A DNA stretch of 64,000 nucleotides from positions 53,501 through 117,500 of the forward strand of contig CACMTN010000002.1 in the NCBI GenBank assembly GCA_902616615.1. Direction: 5' to 3'. The notes under the pieces were generated by a model that was not told the origin of the DNA, did not search any database, and saw only the letters and a list, made by a program, of their open reading frames with translations. The DNA comes from an uncultured SAR116 cluster alpha proteobacterium. Its GTDB lineage: Bacteria > Pseudomonadota > Alphaproteobacteria > Puniceispirillales > Marisalimonadaceae. The position numbers and the translations under genes are program-made. How positions within the stretch are numbered: position 1 is the first letter of the stretch; the number at the start of each line of letters is the position of its first letter. Positions 39,401 to 48,964 of this stretch are shown here, piece by piece.

Positions 39401-40663
39401 TCATGATTTTTTCATACCTAATTCATTCCATAATCTTAACTGAGAAATAAAATTTGATTTTTTTTGGAGTATCCTAAATCTAATATTAAAAAATCTAAAT
39501 TCTTGTCCAGGTTCTGGAATTGTCTTTGATTCATACAAAACCAATCCCGCAATTGTATTAGCATTTTGGTCTGGCAGTGACCATCCGAGAGAACGGTTTA
39601 GATCTCTAATTGTAACTGAACCGTCTATTATAAAAGATCCATCAGGCTGTGGTTTAACACCCTTTACCTTAATGTCAGTTTCGTCGTCAATTTCTCCAAC
39701 AATTTCCTCTAAAATATCTTCAAGAGTGACAATCCCTCTAAAATCACCATATTCGTCAACCACAACAGCGAAATGCTCTCTTCTAGTTTTAAAAATTTCA
39801 AGTTGGTCAAATAAAGATGTTGTTTCAGGAGCAAAATATGGTTGTATCATTAATTCAAATAGGTTTATTGTGTCTATATTTTTAAAATTTCTTCTTCTCA
39901 AATTTCTAAATAATTCTTTTGCGTGTAATATTCCAATAATGTTGTCAGGGGTGCCTGAATATATTGGAATTCTGGTAAATGGGCTTTCTCCAACAACTTT
40001 AAAAATTAATTCTGGGTCTTCTTCAGCATCTATCATAGTGACAGCTCCCCTGTGTGTCATAACAGCTTCTATAGTTATCTCATCCATATCAAGCATACTA
40101 GACATCATTTTACCACGTTCTTTTCCACGACTTTCGTTGCCTGCATGTAATCTAATCATTCCTCTCAGTTCTTCAGTTTTTGCTTCATCATCATTAATTT
40201 TCGGCCTAGAAACAATTTTTGCAAAACGCTCTGTAATAAAAGTTGCAGGTGTTAAAATAAAAATAAAAAAGTTTATTATTGGAGCGACTGCCAAAGCCAC
40301 ATTATCTGAACGACTAAACGCATATGTTTTTGGGAGAACCTCTGCAAAAATTACAAGGACTATGGTTAACAAAATAGTTACAAAAACTAGGTCAAACTCA
40401 CCAAAGTAGAGTATAGCAAAACTTGTTGCATAAACTGAAGCTACAATATTAACTAAATTATTACCTATTAATATTGTGCTGATCATTTTCTCTTTTTTTT
40501 CTAGAATTTTTTCAATAGTCATTGCCCTCTTATTTCCTTGAAGAGCTAACTCATGTATTCTAGCTTCAGAAACGGCTGTTAAAGCTGTTTCTGAACTAGA
40601 AAAAAAACCAGACAATATAATTAATAAAAGAATATTACATAAAAATATAAAAAAGTCGGGCAT
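39401..40663 (-). CDS. CorC/HlyC-type transporter with CNNM and CBS domains
   Basis: 420 residues. The N-terminal DUF21/CNNM domain has about four helices (LLLIILSGFFSSSETALTAVSEAR opens the first, with the family's SETALTA). Two CBS domains follow around residues 195-320 (MTHRGAVTMIDAEEDP, VVDEYGDFRGIVTLEDILEEIVGEI), then a C-terminal CorC/HlyC domain. Members export magnesium or cobalt. The gene follows aroB with a TAATG overlap, so it is translated from the aroK-aroB transcript. Confidence 0.9.
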   Translation of the reverse strand: MPDFFIFLCNILLLIILSGFFSSSETALTAVSEARIHELALQGNKRAMTIEKILEKKEKMISTILIGNNLVNIVASVYATSFAILYFGEFDLVFVTILLTIVLVIFAEVLPKTYAFSRSDNVALAVAPIINFFIFILTPATFITERFAKIVSRPKINDDEAKTEELRGMIRLHAGNESRGKERGKMMSSMLDMDEITIEAVMTHRGAVTMIDAEEDPELIFKVVGESPFTRIPIYSGTPDNIIGILHAKELFRNLRRRNFKNIDTINLFELMIQPYFAPETTSLFDQLEIFKTRREHFAVVVDEYGDFRGIVTLEDILEEIVGEIDDETDIKVKGVKPQPDGSFIIDGSVTIRDLNRSLGWSLPDQNANTIAGLVLYESKTIPEPGQEFRFFNIRFRILQKKSNFISQLRLWNELGMKKS

Positions 40664-41796
40664 TAGATTTCTTCGTCTAAAAATTTAGTAATGATGTTGA
40701 CATCCATATTAGTTTTAATAAAAGATTTTCCGATCTTTTTGTTAAGTATGAAAGTTAATTCATTATTCTTATTTTTTTTGTCATATTTGAACTTATCTAA
40801 CATTTCTCCTGTCGTAGCCGAAATACTTTTTATATCCTTTAAAGAGGTTGGGAGCGTCAATTTTTTAAACAAAGTTATTACTCTTTCTGTTTCAATTTGA
40901 GAACAGATGCCCAACTTATTTGAAAGTTTAAATGCTAGGCAAATTCCAATTGATATAGCTTCGCCATGAATTATTCTTCCATCATATTTACCAAAGGATT
41001 CAATAGCATGACCAAAAGTATGGCCAAGGTTAAGAAGAGCTCTTTTTCCATTTTCTTTTTCGTCATTTTTAATTATTTGTGATTTTATTTCACAAGATCT
41101 ACTTATTATGTAGTTTAAAATCGAAGGTTCATAATTTAAAATTTTTTTATAGTTATTTTCTATAAATTCAAAAAAATTAATGTCTGTAATTAGTCCATAT
41201 TTTACAACCTCTGCCAATCCAGCTAGAAATTGTCTATTAGGCAATGATTTTAATAAACTTATATCAATTATTACTGCAAGTGGTTGATGAAAAGCACCAA
41301 TAAGGTTTTTACTTTTACTAGAATTAATTCCAGTTTTACCACCAACAGAGCTGTCAACTTGAGATAAAAGTGTAGTAGGAATCTGAATATAATTTATACC
41401 CCTTAAAAGTATTGAAGCTGCAAAGCCGGCTATATCACCTATAACGCCACCACCAAAAGCAATAATTAAACTATCTCTGTCTACTTTAAATGAAATAGAT
41501 TTTTCAATTATTCTATTTAATTGAGAAATGGTTTTTGTTTTTTCTCCTCCAGACACACTAATTAAATTCACTGAGACTGCTAATTTGTTAATTTCTCTAA
41601 CAAGTGCATTAAAGTTTTCGTTATCACTTTTTTTCAAAGTAAAAAAACTGTCATGAATTAAAATAATTTTTCTATTTTTTACAAATTTATTTATAATATG
41701 TTCGCAATTTGTTAATAAATTTTTACCAACAAAGATTTGGTAAGATAAATTATTTAACTTATTGTTAAATAAAACATTAATAATTTTTGATTCCAT
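40663..41796 (-). CDS. aroB: 3-dehydroquinate synthase
   Basis: Second step of the shikimate pathway: cyclises DAHP to 3-dehydroquinate using NAD and a divalent metal. Motifs: IAFGGGVIGDIAGFAAS near residue 108, the glycine-rich TTLLSQVDSSVGGKTGIN near 140, and metal-binding GHTFGHAIES near 255 with RIIHGEAISIG. Length 377 residues. Its start overlaps the aroK stop as TAATG, the normal aroKB arrangement. Confidence 0.95.
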   Translation of the reverse strand: MESKIINVLFNNKLNNLSYQIFVGKNLLTNCEHIINKFVKNRKIILIHDSFFTLKKSDNENFNALVREINKLAVSVNLISVSGGEKTKTISQLNRIIEKSISFKVDRDSLIIAFGGGVIGDIAGFAASILLRGINYIQIPTTLLSQVDSSVGGKTGINSSKSKNLIGAFHQPLAVIIDISLLKSLPNRQFLAGLAEVVKYGLITDINFFEFIENNYKKILNYEPSILNYIISRSCEIKSQIIKNDEKENGKRALLNLGHTFGHAIESFGKYDGRIIHGEAISIGICLAFKLSNKLGICSQIETERVITLFKKLTLPTSLKDIKSISATTGEMLDKFKYDKKNKNNELTFILNKKIGKSFIKTNMDVNIITKFLDEEI

Positions 41797-42359
41797 TAGA
41801 TCGCTTTGTCATTTTGATGTGATACTATGTTTATTATTTTTTCTGTAATTTGATCTTGAGCAAGGTTGTCAGTGTTGATTTGAAAGTGGCTAAGAGTATA
41901 GAATTTAGTTCTTTTTTTTAGAAGTTTATCTAATGCCTTTCTTACATCTCCTTTTATCATAGGTCTTTTTGATCCATCTCCAACTCTTTGAACCAAAGTA
42001 TTGATAGGTGTGTTAAGCCAAATTACATTGGTATTATCCAATAGCAACTCTCTAGTGTCCTTATCATCAAAACCACCACCACCTAAACTAATTATTGATT
42101 TTTCATTCTTATTTTTTTTATTAAAAAATAAGCTTTTAATTGTTTGTTTCTCAATTTTTCTAAAAAATAATTCACCGTTTTTTTCGAATAGTTCTTTAAT
42201 TGTAGTTTTGAATTTTTTTTCAATAAGAGCATCTACATCGTAAAACTTATAGTTTAGGTTATTTGCAACTATGCGACCAAATTTGGACTTACCTGTGCCC
42301 ATCATTCCAATTAAAGTTACTTTATTACTAAAGAAATTTTTTTCTTTAACATTTAACAT
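41796..42359 (-). CDS. aroK: Shikimate kinase
   Basis: Phosphorylates shikimate at O3 with ATP. The P-loop GMMGTGKSKFG is near residue 18, followed by the D-[ST]-D-equivalent DVDALIEKKF, FRKIEKQ, the Walker B-like SLGGGGF near 91 and the lid RPMIKGD near 132. At 187 residues it is full length. First gene of the aroK-aroB-corC operon, divergent from the small membrane protein gene with a 142-base gap that holds no other recognisable feature. Confidence 0.94.
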   Translation of the reverse strand: MLNVKEKNFFSNKVTLIGMMGTGKSKFGRIVANNLNYKFYDVDALIEKKFKTTIKELFEKNGELFFRKIEKQTIKSLFFNKKNKNEKSIISLGGGGFDDKDTRELLLDNTNVIWLNTPINTLVQRVGDGSKRPMIKGDVRKALDKLLKKRTKFYTLSHFQINTDNLAQDQITEKIINIVSHQNDKAI

Positions 42360-42501
42360 TATTTAAAAATATCATATAAAGTTAACAGATACATCATATT
42401 TTTAGAAACATTATGAAATTTATGTTAAATATATATATATCTTAAAATAGTCTAAAACTCGCCATATTTTTTAAATATATAAACCTATGAAGAGGATTAT
42501 G

Positions 42502-42642
42502 ATGAAAAATTATAAATTTTTTTTAATAATGTTAAGTTTTTTAACTTTAGTTGGTTTTTTGATAGTAACTTATCTGGATATTCCAGCCCCTTCTAGTTTA
42601 GAAACAAAGACGTTAGATGTTAATGATGATCAAGCTAATTAA
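42502..42642 (+). CDS. Tiny single-pass membrane protein with DIPAP motif, unknown function
   Basis: A 46-residue frame with AGAGGA five bases upstream. It encodes one hydrophobic helix (FFLIMLSFLTLVGFLIVTYL), then DIPAPSSLETKTLDVND. From memory, a short protein with a transmembrane helix ending in a DIPAP-like motif occurs near xerD and accA in other alphaproteobacteria, which supports it being real; this was not checked. The next gene starts inside its last 26 bases, suggesting coupled translation. An ATG one codon earlier is too close to the ribosome-binding site. Confidence 0.72.
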   Translation: MKNYKFFLIMLSFLTLVGFLIVTYLDIPAPSSLETKTLDVNDDQAN

Positions 42643-44311
42643 TTATAATCTATCATTAAAAAAGTTAATTAAATTTCTATGTTATAGTTGTTTGATTTTT
42701 TTATGGTTCTTGCACAAGGACGCTTATTCACAAAGCAAAAATTTTGATAAAGATAAATTATCAAATACTGTTAAAGGTGATGTAAAAGTAATTAAACTGT
42801 CTGAGCCATCCCTAGGGTCCCTTGGCGTTAATACAAACGTAAATACTTTGTTGGGTCTCAATATTTGGCAAAATATGAAAGTAGAAGAAATAATTGAGCA
42901 TTTGAATTATCTTCCTGACTTAGTATCCAGTAAACATTTACAATTTTTTTTAAATGATCTCTACATTAGTACATCTGTTGCGCCGACAGGAAAATCAAAT
43001 AAAATTTTAAAATTTTTAGAAACTAGATTATTTAAAATTAAAAATAGTGGACAAAGTGAAAATTTATATAAATTAGTTTCTCAATTACCAAGCGGTGACA
43101 GATGGGATTTATGGCGAAGATGGCAAGTAGAATATGAACTAATTAATCGAAAAGATAAAAAAGCCTGCCAATCTATAAACGAACAATCAAAAATCAACTC
43201 TAATAATTTTTGGCAAATGGCACGTATTTTTTGTCTGACAATTGAAGGAAAAAGAGATCAATCAGAATTCATACTTGATTTAATAAAATCACGTGGCTTT
43301 GCGGATCCAATTTTTGAAGAATTATTTAGATCAATATATGATAAGGAAAATGTTTTAAGTTTTGAAAACAATAAAAATAATTTTCAACCTATTCACATTG
43401 TTATGATGGACACTCTTAAAATACCTATAAAAGCAAACTACATAGCTCATCTTGGTTTAGAGTATACAGACTCCTTATTATCTCTTAATTATTTGAATCC
43501 CAAAGCAAGATCTTTCCTATTAGACAAAAAAATAAGTTATAGCTTAGTTAAAGTTGAACAAATAATTGATAATTATAAATCTGTAGCTGATGGAAATGTT
43601 GATTTTGAAAAAGCATATTTCAACTTTAAAAATGAGCCTAATGGATATAACAGGGCTAATGTGTGGCTAAGCATCATCAATATGAAAGATGAAATAAATA
43701 AAGTTAAATCCATCTTAAAAATTATAAAATTGGAAACTAATAACGGAAGGTTCAAAGACGCAACTACCCTATATTTAACAATTTTAAACGATATTGACAA
43801 CTCATCCCTCACACAGGAGCTCAATGAGAACATCCAAAGACTTAGAGTGTCTTCTGAACCAGATTTGTACCCAGAAAATAATTATTCTAAAATAATTTTA
43901 TTAAAGGAAGGAAAAAAGTGGGATTGGGATCTGATTTTAAATGAAAAAGCATGGCCTCTAGTACCTATTATTGAAAAGGCTGGCATGATAGAACCTAATT
44001 CTGTAGATTGGTTAAATAATTTAAAGAATTTAAAAGATAAAGATTTTAAAGAAGATGAGTTTTTAAAGTGGGAAAGAAATTACAATTTAAATAAATTTTT
44101 GCTAACCAAATCTATCCAACAACAAGCTAAAAAAGATAACAAAATCCTTACTGTCTTATTAATTGCTAGACTTATAGGAGATAATCCGCTGATTGATTTT
44201 GATTTAAGCAACCTTAATATTGTAAGATTATCTCTAAATAAAATTGGTTTAAAAAATTTAGCAGATAAAATTACACAAGAAATAATGACATCAAAAATTA
44301 TAAATCTTTAG
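42617..44311 (+). CDS. Exported helical protein of unknown function
   Basis: 564 residues with an N-terminal signal peptide (basic start, hydrophobic LIKFLCYSCLIFLWFL, then DAYSQSKNF). The rest looks all-alpha, with repeated pairs of helices reminiscent of TPR-like solenoids (for example PSGDRWDLWRRWQVEYELI), but no known domain was recognised. ATGs two and three codons downstream are alternative starts. Position after the tiny DIPAP protein and before xerD and accA suggests an envelope protein made with that small protein. Function cannot be named. Confidence 0.75.
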   Translation: MLMMIKLINYNLSLKKLIKFLCYSCLIFLWFLHKDAYSQSKNFDKDKLSNTVKGDVKVIKLSEPSLGSLGVNTNVNTLLGLNIWQNMKVEEIIEHLNYLPDLVSSKHLQFFLNDLYISTSVAPTGKSNKILKFLETRLFKIKNSGQSENLYKLVSQLPSGDRWDLWRRWQVEYELINRKDKKACQSINEQSKINSNNFWQMARIFCLTIEGKRDQSEFILDLIKSRGFADPIFEELFRSIYDKENVLSFENNKNNFQPIHIVMMDTLKIPIKANYIAHLGLEYTDSLLSLNYLNPKARSFLLDKKISYSLVKVEQIIDNYKSVADGNVDFEKAYFNFKNEPNGYNRANVWLSIINMKDEINKVKSILKIIKLETNNGRFKDATTLYLTILNDIDNSSLTQELNENIQRLRVSSEPDLYPENNYSKIILLKEGKKWDWDLILNEKAWPLVPIIEKAGMIEPNSVDWLNNLKNLKDKDFKEDEFLKWERNYNLNKFLLTKSIQQQAKKDNKILTVLLIARLIGDNPLIDFDLSNLNIVRLSLNKIGLKNLADKITQEIMTSKIINL

Positions 44312-44320
44312 AGTTTAATT

Positions 44321-45298
44321 ATGAAGAATACAAAAGAAACCAATTCTAAATTTATTGACGAAACGCTTGAAATAATAAGCCTTGAAAAGGGTTTGTCAGC
44401 AAATACTAAGATTGCTTACAAAAAAGATATAGCCTTGACCTTTAACTGGTTCAAAAAAAATGAAATTGAATCTTTGAATGCAAGCGAACAAGACTTTCGA
44501 GCTTTTTTCTCTTTTTTACAAAATAGAAATTACAAGTCTAGTACTATAAGAAGGAAGATGTCATCTCTTAAAAATTTTTACGAAATTCTTAAGGAAGAAG
44601 ACTATATAAATATCAATCCGTTAAATAATATTGAAACTTATAAAAAAGAAAATAATTTACCTAAGTCATTAACCGAAGATCATATGATTGCGATGTTGAA
44701 AAAAGCTAAAGATGATTTAGAAAAAAAAGGTGAAGATGATATTTTTAATAAAATGAGGAGTTCACGTACCTACACAATATTAGAAATATTATATTCTACC
44801 GGAATGAGAATTTCTGAACTTGTTAGCTTACCTTTATCGGATTTTCTAAGAATAAGTGATTTATTACAGATAAAAGGAAAAGGTAATGTTTATAGATATG
44901 TAGCGTTTAATAATGAATCAAAAAAAGCGATAAAAATTTGGTTGTTACTTAGGTCTTCAATAAAATTATTTTCAAATAACAGATTTATGTTTCCAAATAA
45001 TAATGGTAAAGGATATGTTACACGACAATCAATATATAAAGACTTATATCAATTATCTAAGGATTTAAATATGCATAGTATAAATGTTTCTCCGCACAAG
45101 ATTAGGCATAGTTTTGCAACACATCTTTTAAATAGAGGTGCTGATTTAAGATCTCTACAAAAATTTCTTGGTCACGCAGATATAAGTACTACTGAATTAT
45201 ATACAAAAGTTCAGTCTAAAAGATTGGTAGGACTTTTAAAAGATATTCATCCACTGAATAAAATTGATTTAAAAAATAAAGAAAGCTTAAAAACATGA
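44321..45298 (+). CDS. xerD: Tyrosine site-specific recombinase XerD-like
   Basis: Chromosome dimer resolution recombinase acting with XerC at dif. The N-terminal core-binding (SAM-like) domain runs to about residue 110. The catalytic domain shows the first Arg in YSTGMRISELVSL, HKIRHSFATHLLNRGADL with His and Arg, the second His in LGHADISTTELYTKV, and the nucleophile Tyr. Length 325 residues. No att sites or phage genes surround it and accA follows by a 4-bp overlap, so it is a housekeeping Xer protein, not a mobile-element integrase. XerC versus XerD is judged from context. Confidence 0.88.
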   Translation: MKNTKETNSKFIDETLEIISLEKGLSANTKIAYKKDIALTFNWFKKNEIESLNASEQDFRAFFSFLQNRNYKSSTIRRKMSSLKNFYEILKEEDYININPLNNIETYKKENNLPKSLTEDHMIAMLKKAKDDLEKKGEDDIFNKMRSSRTYTILEILYSTGMRISELVSLPLSDFLRISDLLQIKGKGNVYRYVAFNNESKKAIKIWLLLRSSIKLFSNNRFMFPNNNGKGYVTRQSIYKDLYQLSKDLNMHSINVSPHKIRHSFATHLLNRGADLRSLQKFLGHADISTTELYTKVQSKRLVGLLKDIHPLNKIDLKNKESLKT

Positions 45299-46239
45299 TT
45301 AAGCATTTTTTAGCATTTGAGAAACAAATTGCAGATCTTGAAGGAAAAATAGAAGAGCTTCGTCATTTGTCTTCTGGTAGTGACATTAATATTGCAGAGG
45401 AAATTGGTAAATTACAAGCAAGTGTATCAGAAAAGTTAAAATCGACTTATTCACAATTAAGTCCTTGGCAAAAGGTTTTGGTATCTAGACATCCTGAAAG
45501 GCCACATTTTCAAGATATAATTAACAGTTTATTTCAAGATTATATTTCTTTGTCTGGTGATAGAAATTTCGCTGACGATAACGCTTTAACTGGTGGTATA
45601 GCTCGTTTTAGAGGAAAGAGCGTAATAGCTTTAGGTATAGATAAAGGTAAAAACACTCAAGATAGAATCCATAAAAATTTTGGTATGGCTAGGCCTGAAG
45701 GTTATAGAAAAGCACAAAGATTAATGCAATTAGCTAATGATTTTTCAATTCCAGTCTTAATGTTTGTTGATACAGCAGGTGCTTATCCTGGAAAAGGTGC
45801 TGAACAAAGAGGTCAAGCTGAAGCCATTGCGAAATGTTTGCAAAAGAGCCTGGAGATTACTGTTCCTTCTATTTCAGTAATTACAGGCGAAGGTGGTTCT
45901 GGAGGAGCAGTTGCTTTGGCCGTTGCAAATACTACACTGATGTTAGAGCATGCAATTTACTCTGTTATTTCTCCAGAAGGATGTTCCTCAATTTTATGGA
46001 GAAGTTCTGATTATGCAGATCAAGCAGCTGAAGCTTTGAAATTGACCGCACAAGATATGGAAAAATTTAAAATTATTGATGAAATAATTCCAGAACCTAT
46101 TGGTGGCGCACACAGAGATCCAATCATTACAATAAAAAATATTGGTGATGTTATAGAAAAAAGATTGAATGAACTGATGGTTCTGAGTAAAGATGAATTA
46201 ATTAAACTAAAAGAAAAAAAATATTTAGAAATTTGTTAA
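45295..46239 (+). CDS. accA: Acetyl-CoA carboxylase carboxyltransferase alpha subunit
   Basis: With AccD forms the carboxyltransferase that makes malonyl-CoA for fatty acid synthesis. Recognised by SPWQKVLVSRHPERPHF near residue 57, GRFNFADD-type DRNFADDNALTGGIARF near 88, FGMARPEGYRKA near 125, VDTAGAYPGKGAEQRGQ near 155 and GEGGSGGAVAL near 198. The 314-residue length is standard. ATGA overlap with xerD; convergent 15-bp overlap with the amidase gene. Confidence 0.97.
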   Translation: MIKHFLAFEKQIADLEGKIEELRHLSSGSDINIAEEIGKLQASVSEKLKSTYSQLSPWQKVLVSRHPERPHFQDIINSLFQDYISLSGDRNFADDNALTGGIARFRGKSVIALGIDKGKNTQDRIHKNFGMARPEGYRKAQRLMQLANDFSIPVLMFVDTAGAYPGKGAEQRGQAEAIAKCLQKSLEITVPSISVITGEGGSGGAVALAVANTTLMLEHAIYSVISPEGCSSILWRSSDYADQAAEALKLTAQDMEKFKIIDEIIPEPIGGAHRDPIITIKNIGDVIEKRLNELMVLSKDELIKLKEKKYLEIC

Positions 46240-47055
46240 ATAATCTTTTTTTGAATTTAATGCAGGTATAGCTCTTCTCGATTTCATTACTTCATCTAGA
46301 TTAATATTAGCATGAATTATTCCAATTTCCTCTTTTGCATCTTTTAAAACTTTTCCCCACGGTGATACAATCAAAGAATGCCCATAACTAGTTCTTCCAC
46401 ATTCATGATAACCAGTTTGAGCAGGCGCAACAATGAATGTACCAGTTTCTATGGCTCTGGCCTTAAGTAAAGTATGCCAATGAACGGGTCCGGTTAAATT
46501 TGAAAAGGCAGATGGTACAACAATTATTTCAGCGCCATTTACTGCTAAATCTTGATATAGAAGGGGAAAGCGCAAATCGTAACAAATTGTCAAACCAATT
46601 TTAATTTTACTTTTTTTAATTTCTGCAATGATTGCTTTATTTCCACTTTTGTAAGTATCAGATTCTCTATAAACATCACCATTAGGTAGATTAACGTCAT
46701 ATAAGTGAATTTTATCATATTTGTATAAAACATTTCCTTTAGGTCCAACCAAAAAAGATCTATTTACTAACTTATCATCTACTTTTATGGGTAAAGAACC
46801 AATTAAAATAAAGATTGAATTATGCTTTGCTATTTCTTTTAAAATTTGCAGGCTAAAGTTTTCATCTTCGGTTTTAGCCAATTCATTAGTTAAAAAAGAA
46901 TTCTTTTGAAGTGAAGTGGCACATTCGGGTAAAGTGATCAATTCTGCTTCAACATCAAGGGCTTTATCAATTAAATCTTTTATTGTTTCTAGTGTGTGCT
47001 TTTCATTCTTTGCAGATGAGTATTGGAGACAGGCAATTGATAATTTACGGTTCAT
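46225..47055 (-). CDS. Carbon-nitrogen hydrolase (nitrilase superfamily), Nit/omega-amidase-like
   Basis: About 276 residues with the nitrilase Glu-Lys-Cys triad: Glu in LITLPECATS, Lys in YDKIHLYDV and Cys in TICYDLRFP. The pattern RFPLLYQ and the C-terminal GYHECGRTSYGHSLIVSPWG match bacterial Nit1-type enzymes that hydrolyse deaminated glutathione, a repair reaction. Being next to grxC supports a glutathione link. The ATG used follows the grxC stop by one base; a TTG 12 bases earlier is an alternative. Confidence 0.88.
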   Translation of the reverse strand: MNRKLSIACLQYSSAKNEKHTLETIKDLIDKALDVEAELITLPECATSLQKNSFLTNELAKTEDENFSLQILKEIAKHNSIFILIGSLPIKVDDKLVNRSFLVGPKGNVLYKYDKIHLYDVNLPNGDVYRESDTYKSGNKAIIAEIKKSKIKIGLTICYDLRFPLLYQDLAVNGAEIIVVPSAFSNLTGPVHWHTLLKARAIETGTFIVAPAQTGYHECGRTSYGHSLIVSPWGKVLKDAKEEIGIIHANINLDEVMKSRRAIPALNSKKDYLTNF

Positions 47056-47056
47056 A

Positions 47057-47314
47057 TTATTTAACAAAATTTTCTAGGCCATTATCTTCTTCTAACTTAT
47101 ATAAATCTTCACAACCACCAACATGGTGATTTTTGAAGAATATTTGTGGTACAGAAGTTCTGCCACCCGATTTTTTTATCATTTCATTTCTCTTGGAATA
47201 ATCTAAATCAATATCTATTTCTTCAAAAGGAATGTTTTTCTTTTTTAAAAGAGATTTAGCACGATAACAAAATCCACAAAGTGAACTGGTATAAATTATT
47301 ATAATTTTTTTCAT
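47057..47314 (-). CDS. grxC: Glutaredoxin 3
   Basis: 85-residue dithiol glutaredoxin that reduces protein disulfides and mixed glutathione disulfides using glutathione. Active site CGFC at residues 14-17, the cis-proline segment TSVPQIFFKNHHVGGCEDL provides glutathione binding. Size and motif identify GrxC rather than a monothiol Grx. It is directly upstream of the amidase and may share its transcript. Confidence 0.94.
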   Translation of the reverse strand: MKKIIIIYTSSLCGFCYRAKSLLKKKNIPFEEIDIDLDYSKRNEMIKKSGGRTSVPQIFFKNHHVGGCEDLYKLEEDNGLENFVK

Positions 47315-47336
47315 AAAAAAACCTCTATAAAATTAA

Positions 47337-47753
47337 TTAAAATAAGTCCTGAATACAGTAAATTAGTGAGTCATCAGCTGGTGGCATTTTGTATTTTCTT
47401 AGCATACTAGGCTTGACCCAAATTAATTTGTTATTTTCCATAGACTTTGGCTTACCTTCCCATCTTCTACAAACATATAAAAGTAATAATAATTGAAACT
47501 TTTTATAATCAAATTCGCTAAAAGATAAAGGAGCAATACATTTATTATTAATATCAATGTCAATTTCTTCTTTTATTTCCCTAATAAGAGCATTTTCTGG
47601 TGTCTCACCAGCCTCAACCTTCCCACCTGGAAATTCCCAATAATTCTCCAAATGCTTATTCTTAGGTCTTCTTGACAATAAAATTTCATCAGAACCATTA
47701 ATTAATGCAATTGATACCACAATTTTTAAATTTTTATGATCTATAATCGGCAT
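47337..47753 (-). CDS. mutT: MutT-like (8-oxo-)dGTP pyrophosphatase, Nudix family
   Basis: 138-residue Nudix hydrolase that cleans oxidised dGTP from the nucleotide pool. The Nudix box begins GGKVEAGETPENALIREI and continues KEEIDID near residues 42-65; the glycine usually near its end is Asp here, a tolerated variant. The upstream SRRPKNKHLENYWEFPGGK fits MutT. The start overlaps the argJ end by 20 bp, so translation is coupled. Confidence 0.9.
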   Translation of the reverse strand: MPIIDHKNLKIVVSIALINGSDEILLSRRPKNKHLENYWEFPGGKVEAGETPENALIREIKEEIDIDINNKCIAPLSFSEFDYKKFQLLLLLYVCRRWEGKPKSMENNKLIWVKPSMLRKYKMPPADDSLIYCIQDLF

Positions 47754-48951
47754 TTATTTCTATATATCTATGAGTTAAGTCACATGTATATACAGTTGAG
47801 CATGATTTACCTACCCCAACGTCGATAGTAAGATAAATATTAGTTTCTTTTAAGTGTTCCGTTGCTCTTAATTCGGAATAATTCGTGTTTACCATGCCAT
47901 TTTCTGTTACTAATTCGTCACCAATGTAAATTTGAATTTTATCTCTGTCTGCCTTTTGACCAGACTTACCAATAGCCATAATTATTCTACCCCAGTTGGC
48001 ATCTTCTCCAGCAATAGCTGTTTTGACTAGAGGTGAATTTGCAATAGAAAATGCTATAATTTTTGCTGATTTTTTTGAAGCAGCTCCCGTAACTTTAATT
48101 GTTATAAACTTTGAAGCTCCTTCTCCGTCCTTAACTATTTTTTTAGCAAGGTCTAACATTAATTCACATAAACTTTTTTTAAATTCATTTAAACGACTAT
48201 CTGTAAATTTTTTAATTGGTTTATGATTTGCTTTTCTTGTTGCCGCTAGCAAAACTGTGTCGCTTGTTGATGTGTCACTATCTACAGTGATAGAATTAAA
48301 ACTTTTATCATTACTAGAGGTTAATAATTTTTGAAGAATTTCAGATGTTAAATTTGCGTTTGTAAAAATAAAACTCAACATAGTAGACATATTAGGGGCT
48401 ATCATACCTGAACCCTTTGCAATTCCAACAATTTCAATATTAACACCATCAATATTACAATTTCTTTTAGAGACTTTAGGAAATGTATCAGTTGTCCTTA
48501 TAGCATTAGCTGCTTGAAACCAATCTGGTGTATTAGAAGGTATCATTGATTTTAAGCTGTTTACTATTTGACTTGGATCTAGTTGTTCTCCAATAACCCC
48601 AGTAGAGGCTGTATAAATTTGATTAATATTACAGTTCAGTTTCTTCGAGAGATAATTTAAAATTTTTTGAACTGTTGCCTCCCCTAACTTACCAGTAAAT
48701 GCATTCGCGTTACCGGAGTTTACTAAAATTGCTTTAACAATTGGTTCTTTAGAGGATGAAAGATTTATTTTACATTTATTTACTGAAGCACTTGAAGTTA
48801 AAGATTGTGTAAAAACTCCAGCAATAGCTGTATTATTTTCAAATTCAATTAAAAGAAGATCATCCTCGTTATTAGAGGTTTTTTTTATTCCACAATATGT
48901 TGTTGAAACTTTTATATCGTCTAATAAACAATTATTCGTTATTTTTTTCAT
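47734..48951 (-). CDS. argJ: Glutamate N-acetyltransferase / amino-acid acetyltransferase
   Basis: Bifunctional arginine synthesis enzyme that recycles the acetyl group from N-acetylornithine to glutamate. The precursor self-cleaves before a Thr in the motif KGSGMIAPNMSTMLSF near residue 185; the usual NMA-T pair is NMS-T here, still with the nucleophile Thr. VDSDTSTSDTVLLAATRKAN is the family core after it. The C-terminal EDANWGRIIMAIGKSG is also conserved. Length 405 residues. It lies 13 bases after the isomerase gene. Confidence 0.96.
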   Translation of the reverse strand: MKKITNNCLLDDIKVSTTYCGIKKTSNNEDDLLLIEFENNTAIAGVFTQSLTSSASVNKCKINLSSSKEPIVKAILVNSGNANAFTGKLGEATVQKILNYLSKKLNCNINQIYTASTGVIGEQLDPSQIVNSLKSMIPSNTPDWFQAANAIRTTDTFPKVSKRNCNIDGVNIEIVGIAKGSGMIAPNMSTMLSFIFTNANLTSEILQKLLTSSNDKSFNSITVDSDTSTSDTVLLAATRKANHKPIKKFTDSRLNEFKKSLCELMLDLAKKIVKDGEGASKFITIKVTGAASKKSAKIIAFSIANSPLVKTAIAGEDANWGRIIMAIGKSGQKADRDKIQIYIGDELVTENGMVNTNYSELRATEHLKETNIYLTIDVGVGKSCSTVYTCDLTHRYIEINADYRS

Positions 48952-48964
48952 AGTTTGTTATTAA

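Noticed and set aside
39672..40409. 245-codon open frame on the plus strand
   Set aside because: Exactly antisense to the CorC-like gene; low-complexity Ser/Ile-rich translation with no recognisable domain. The minus-strand gene has clear CNNM and CBS motifs.
44321..45298. Tyrosine recombinase as a sign of a prophage or integrative element
   Set aside because: It overlaps accA by 4 bp, has Xer-like length and motifs, and no phage genes, tRNA att site or composition change are near.
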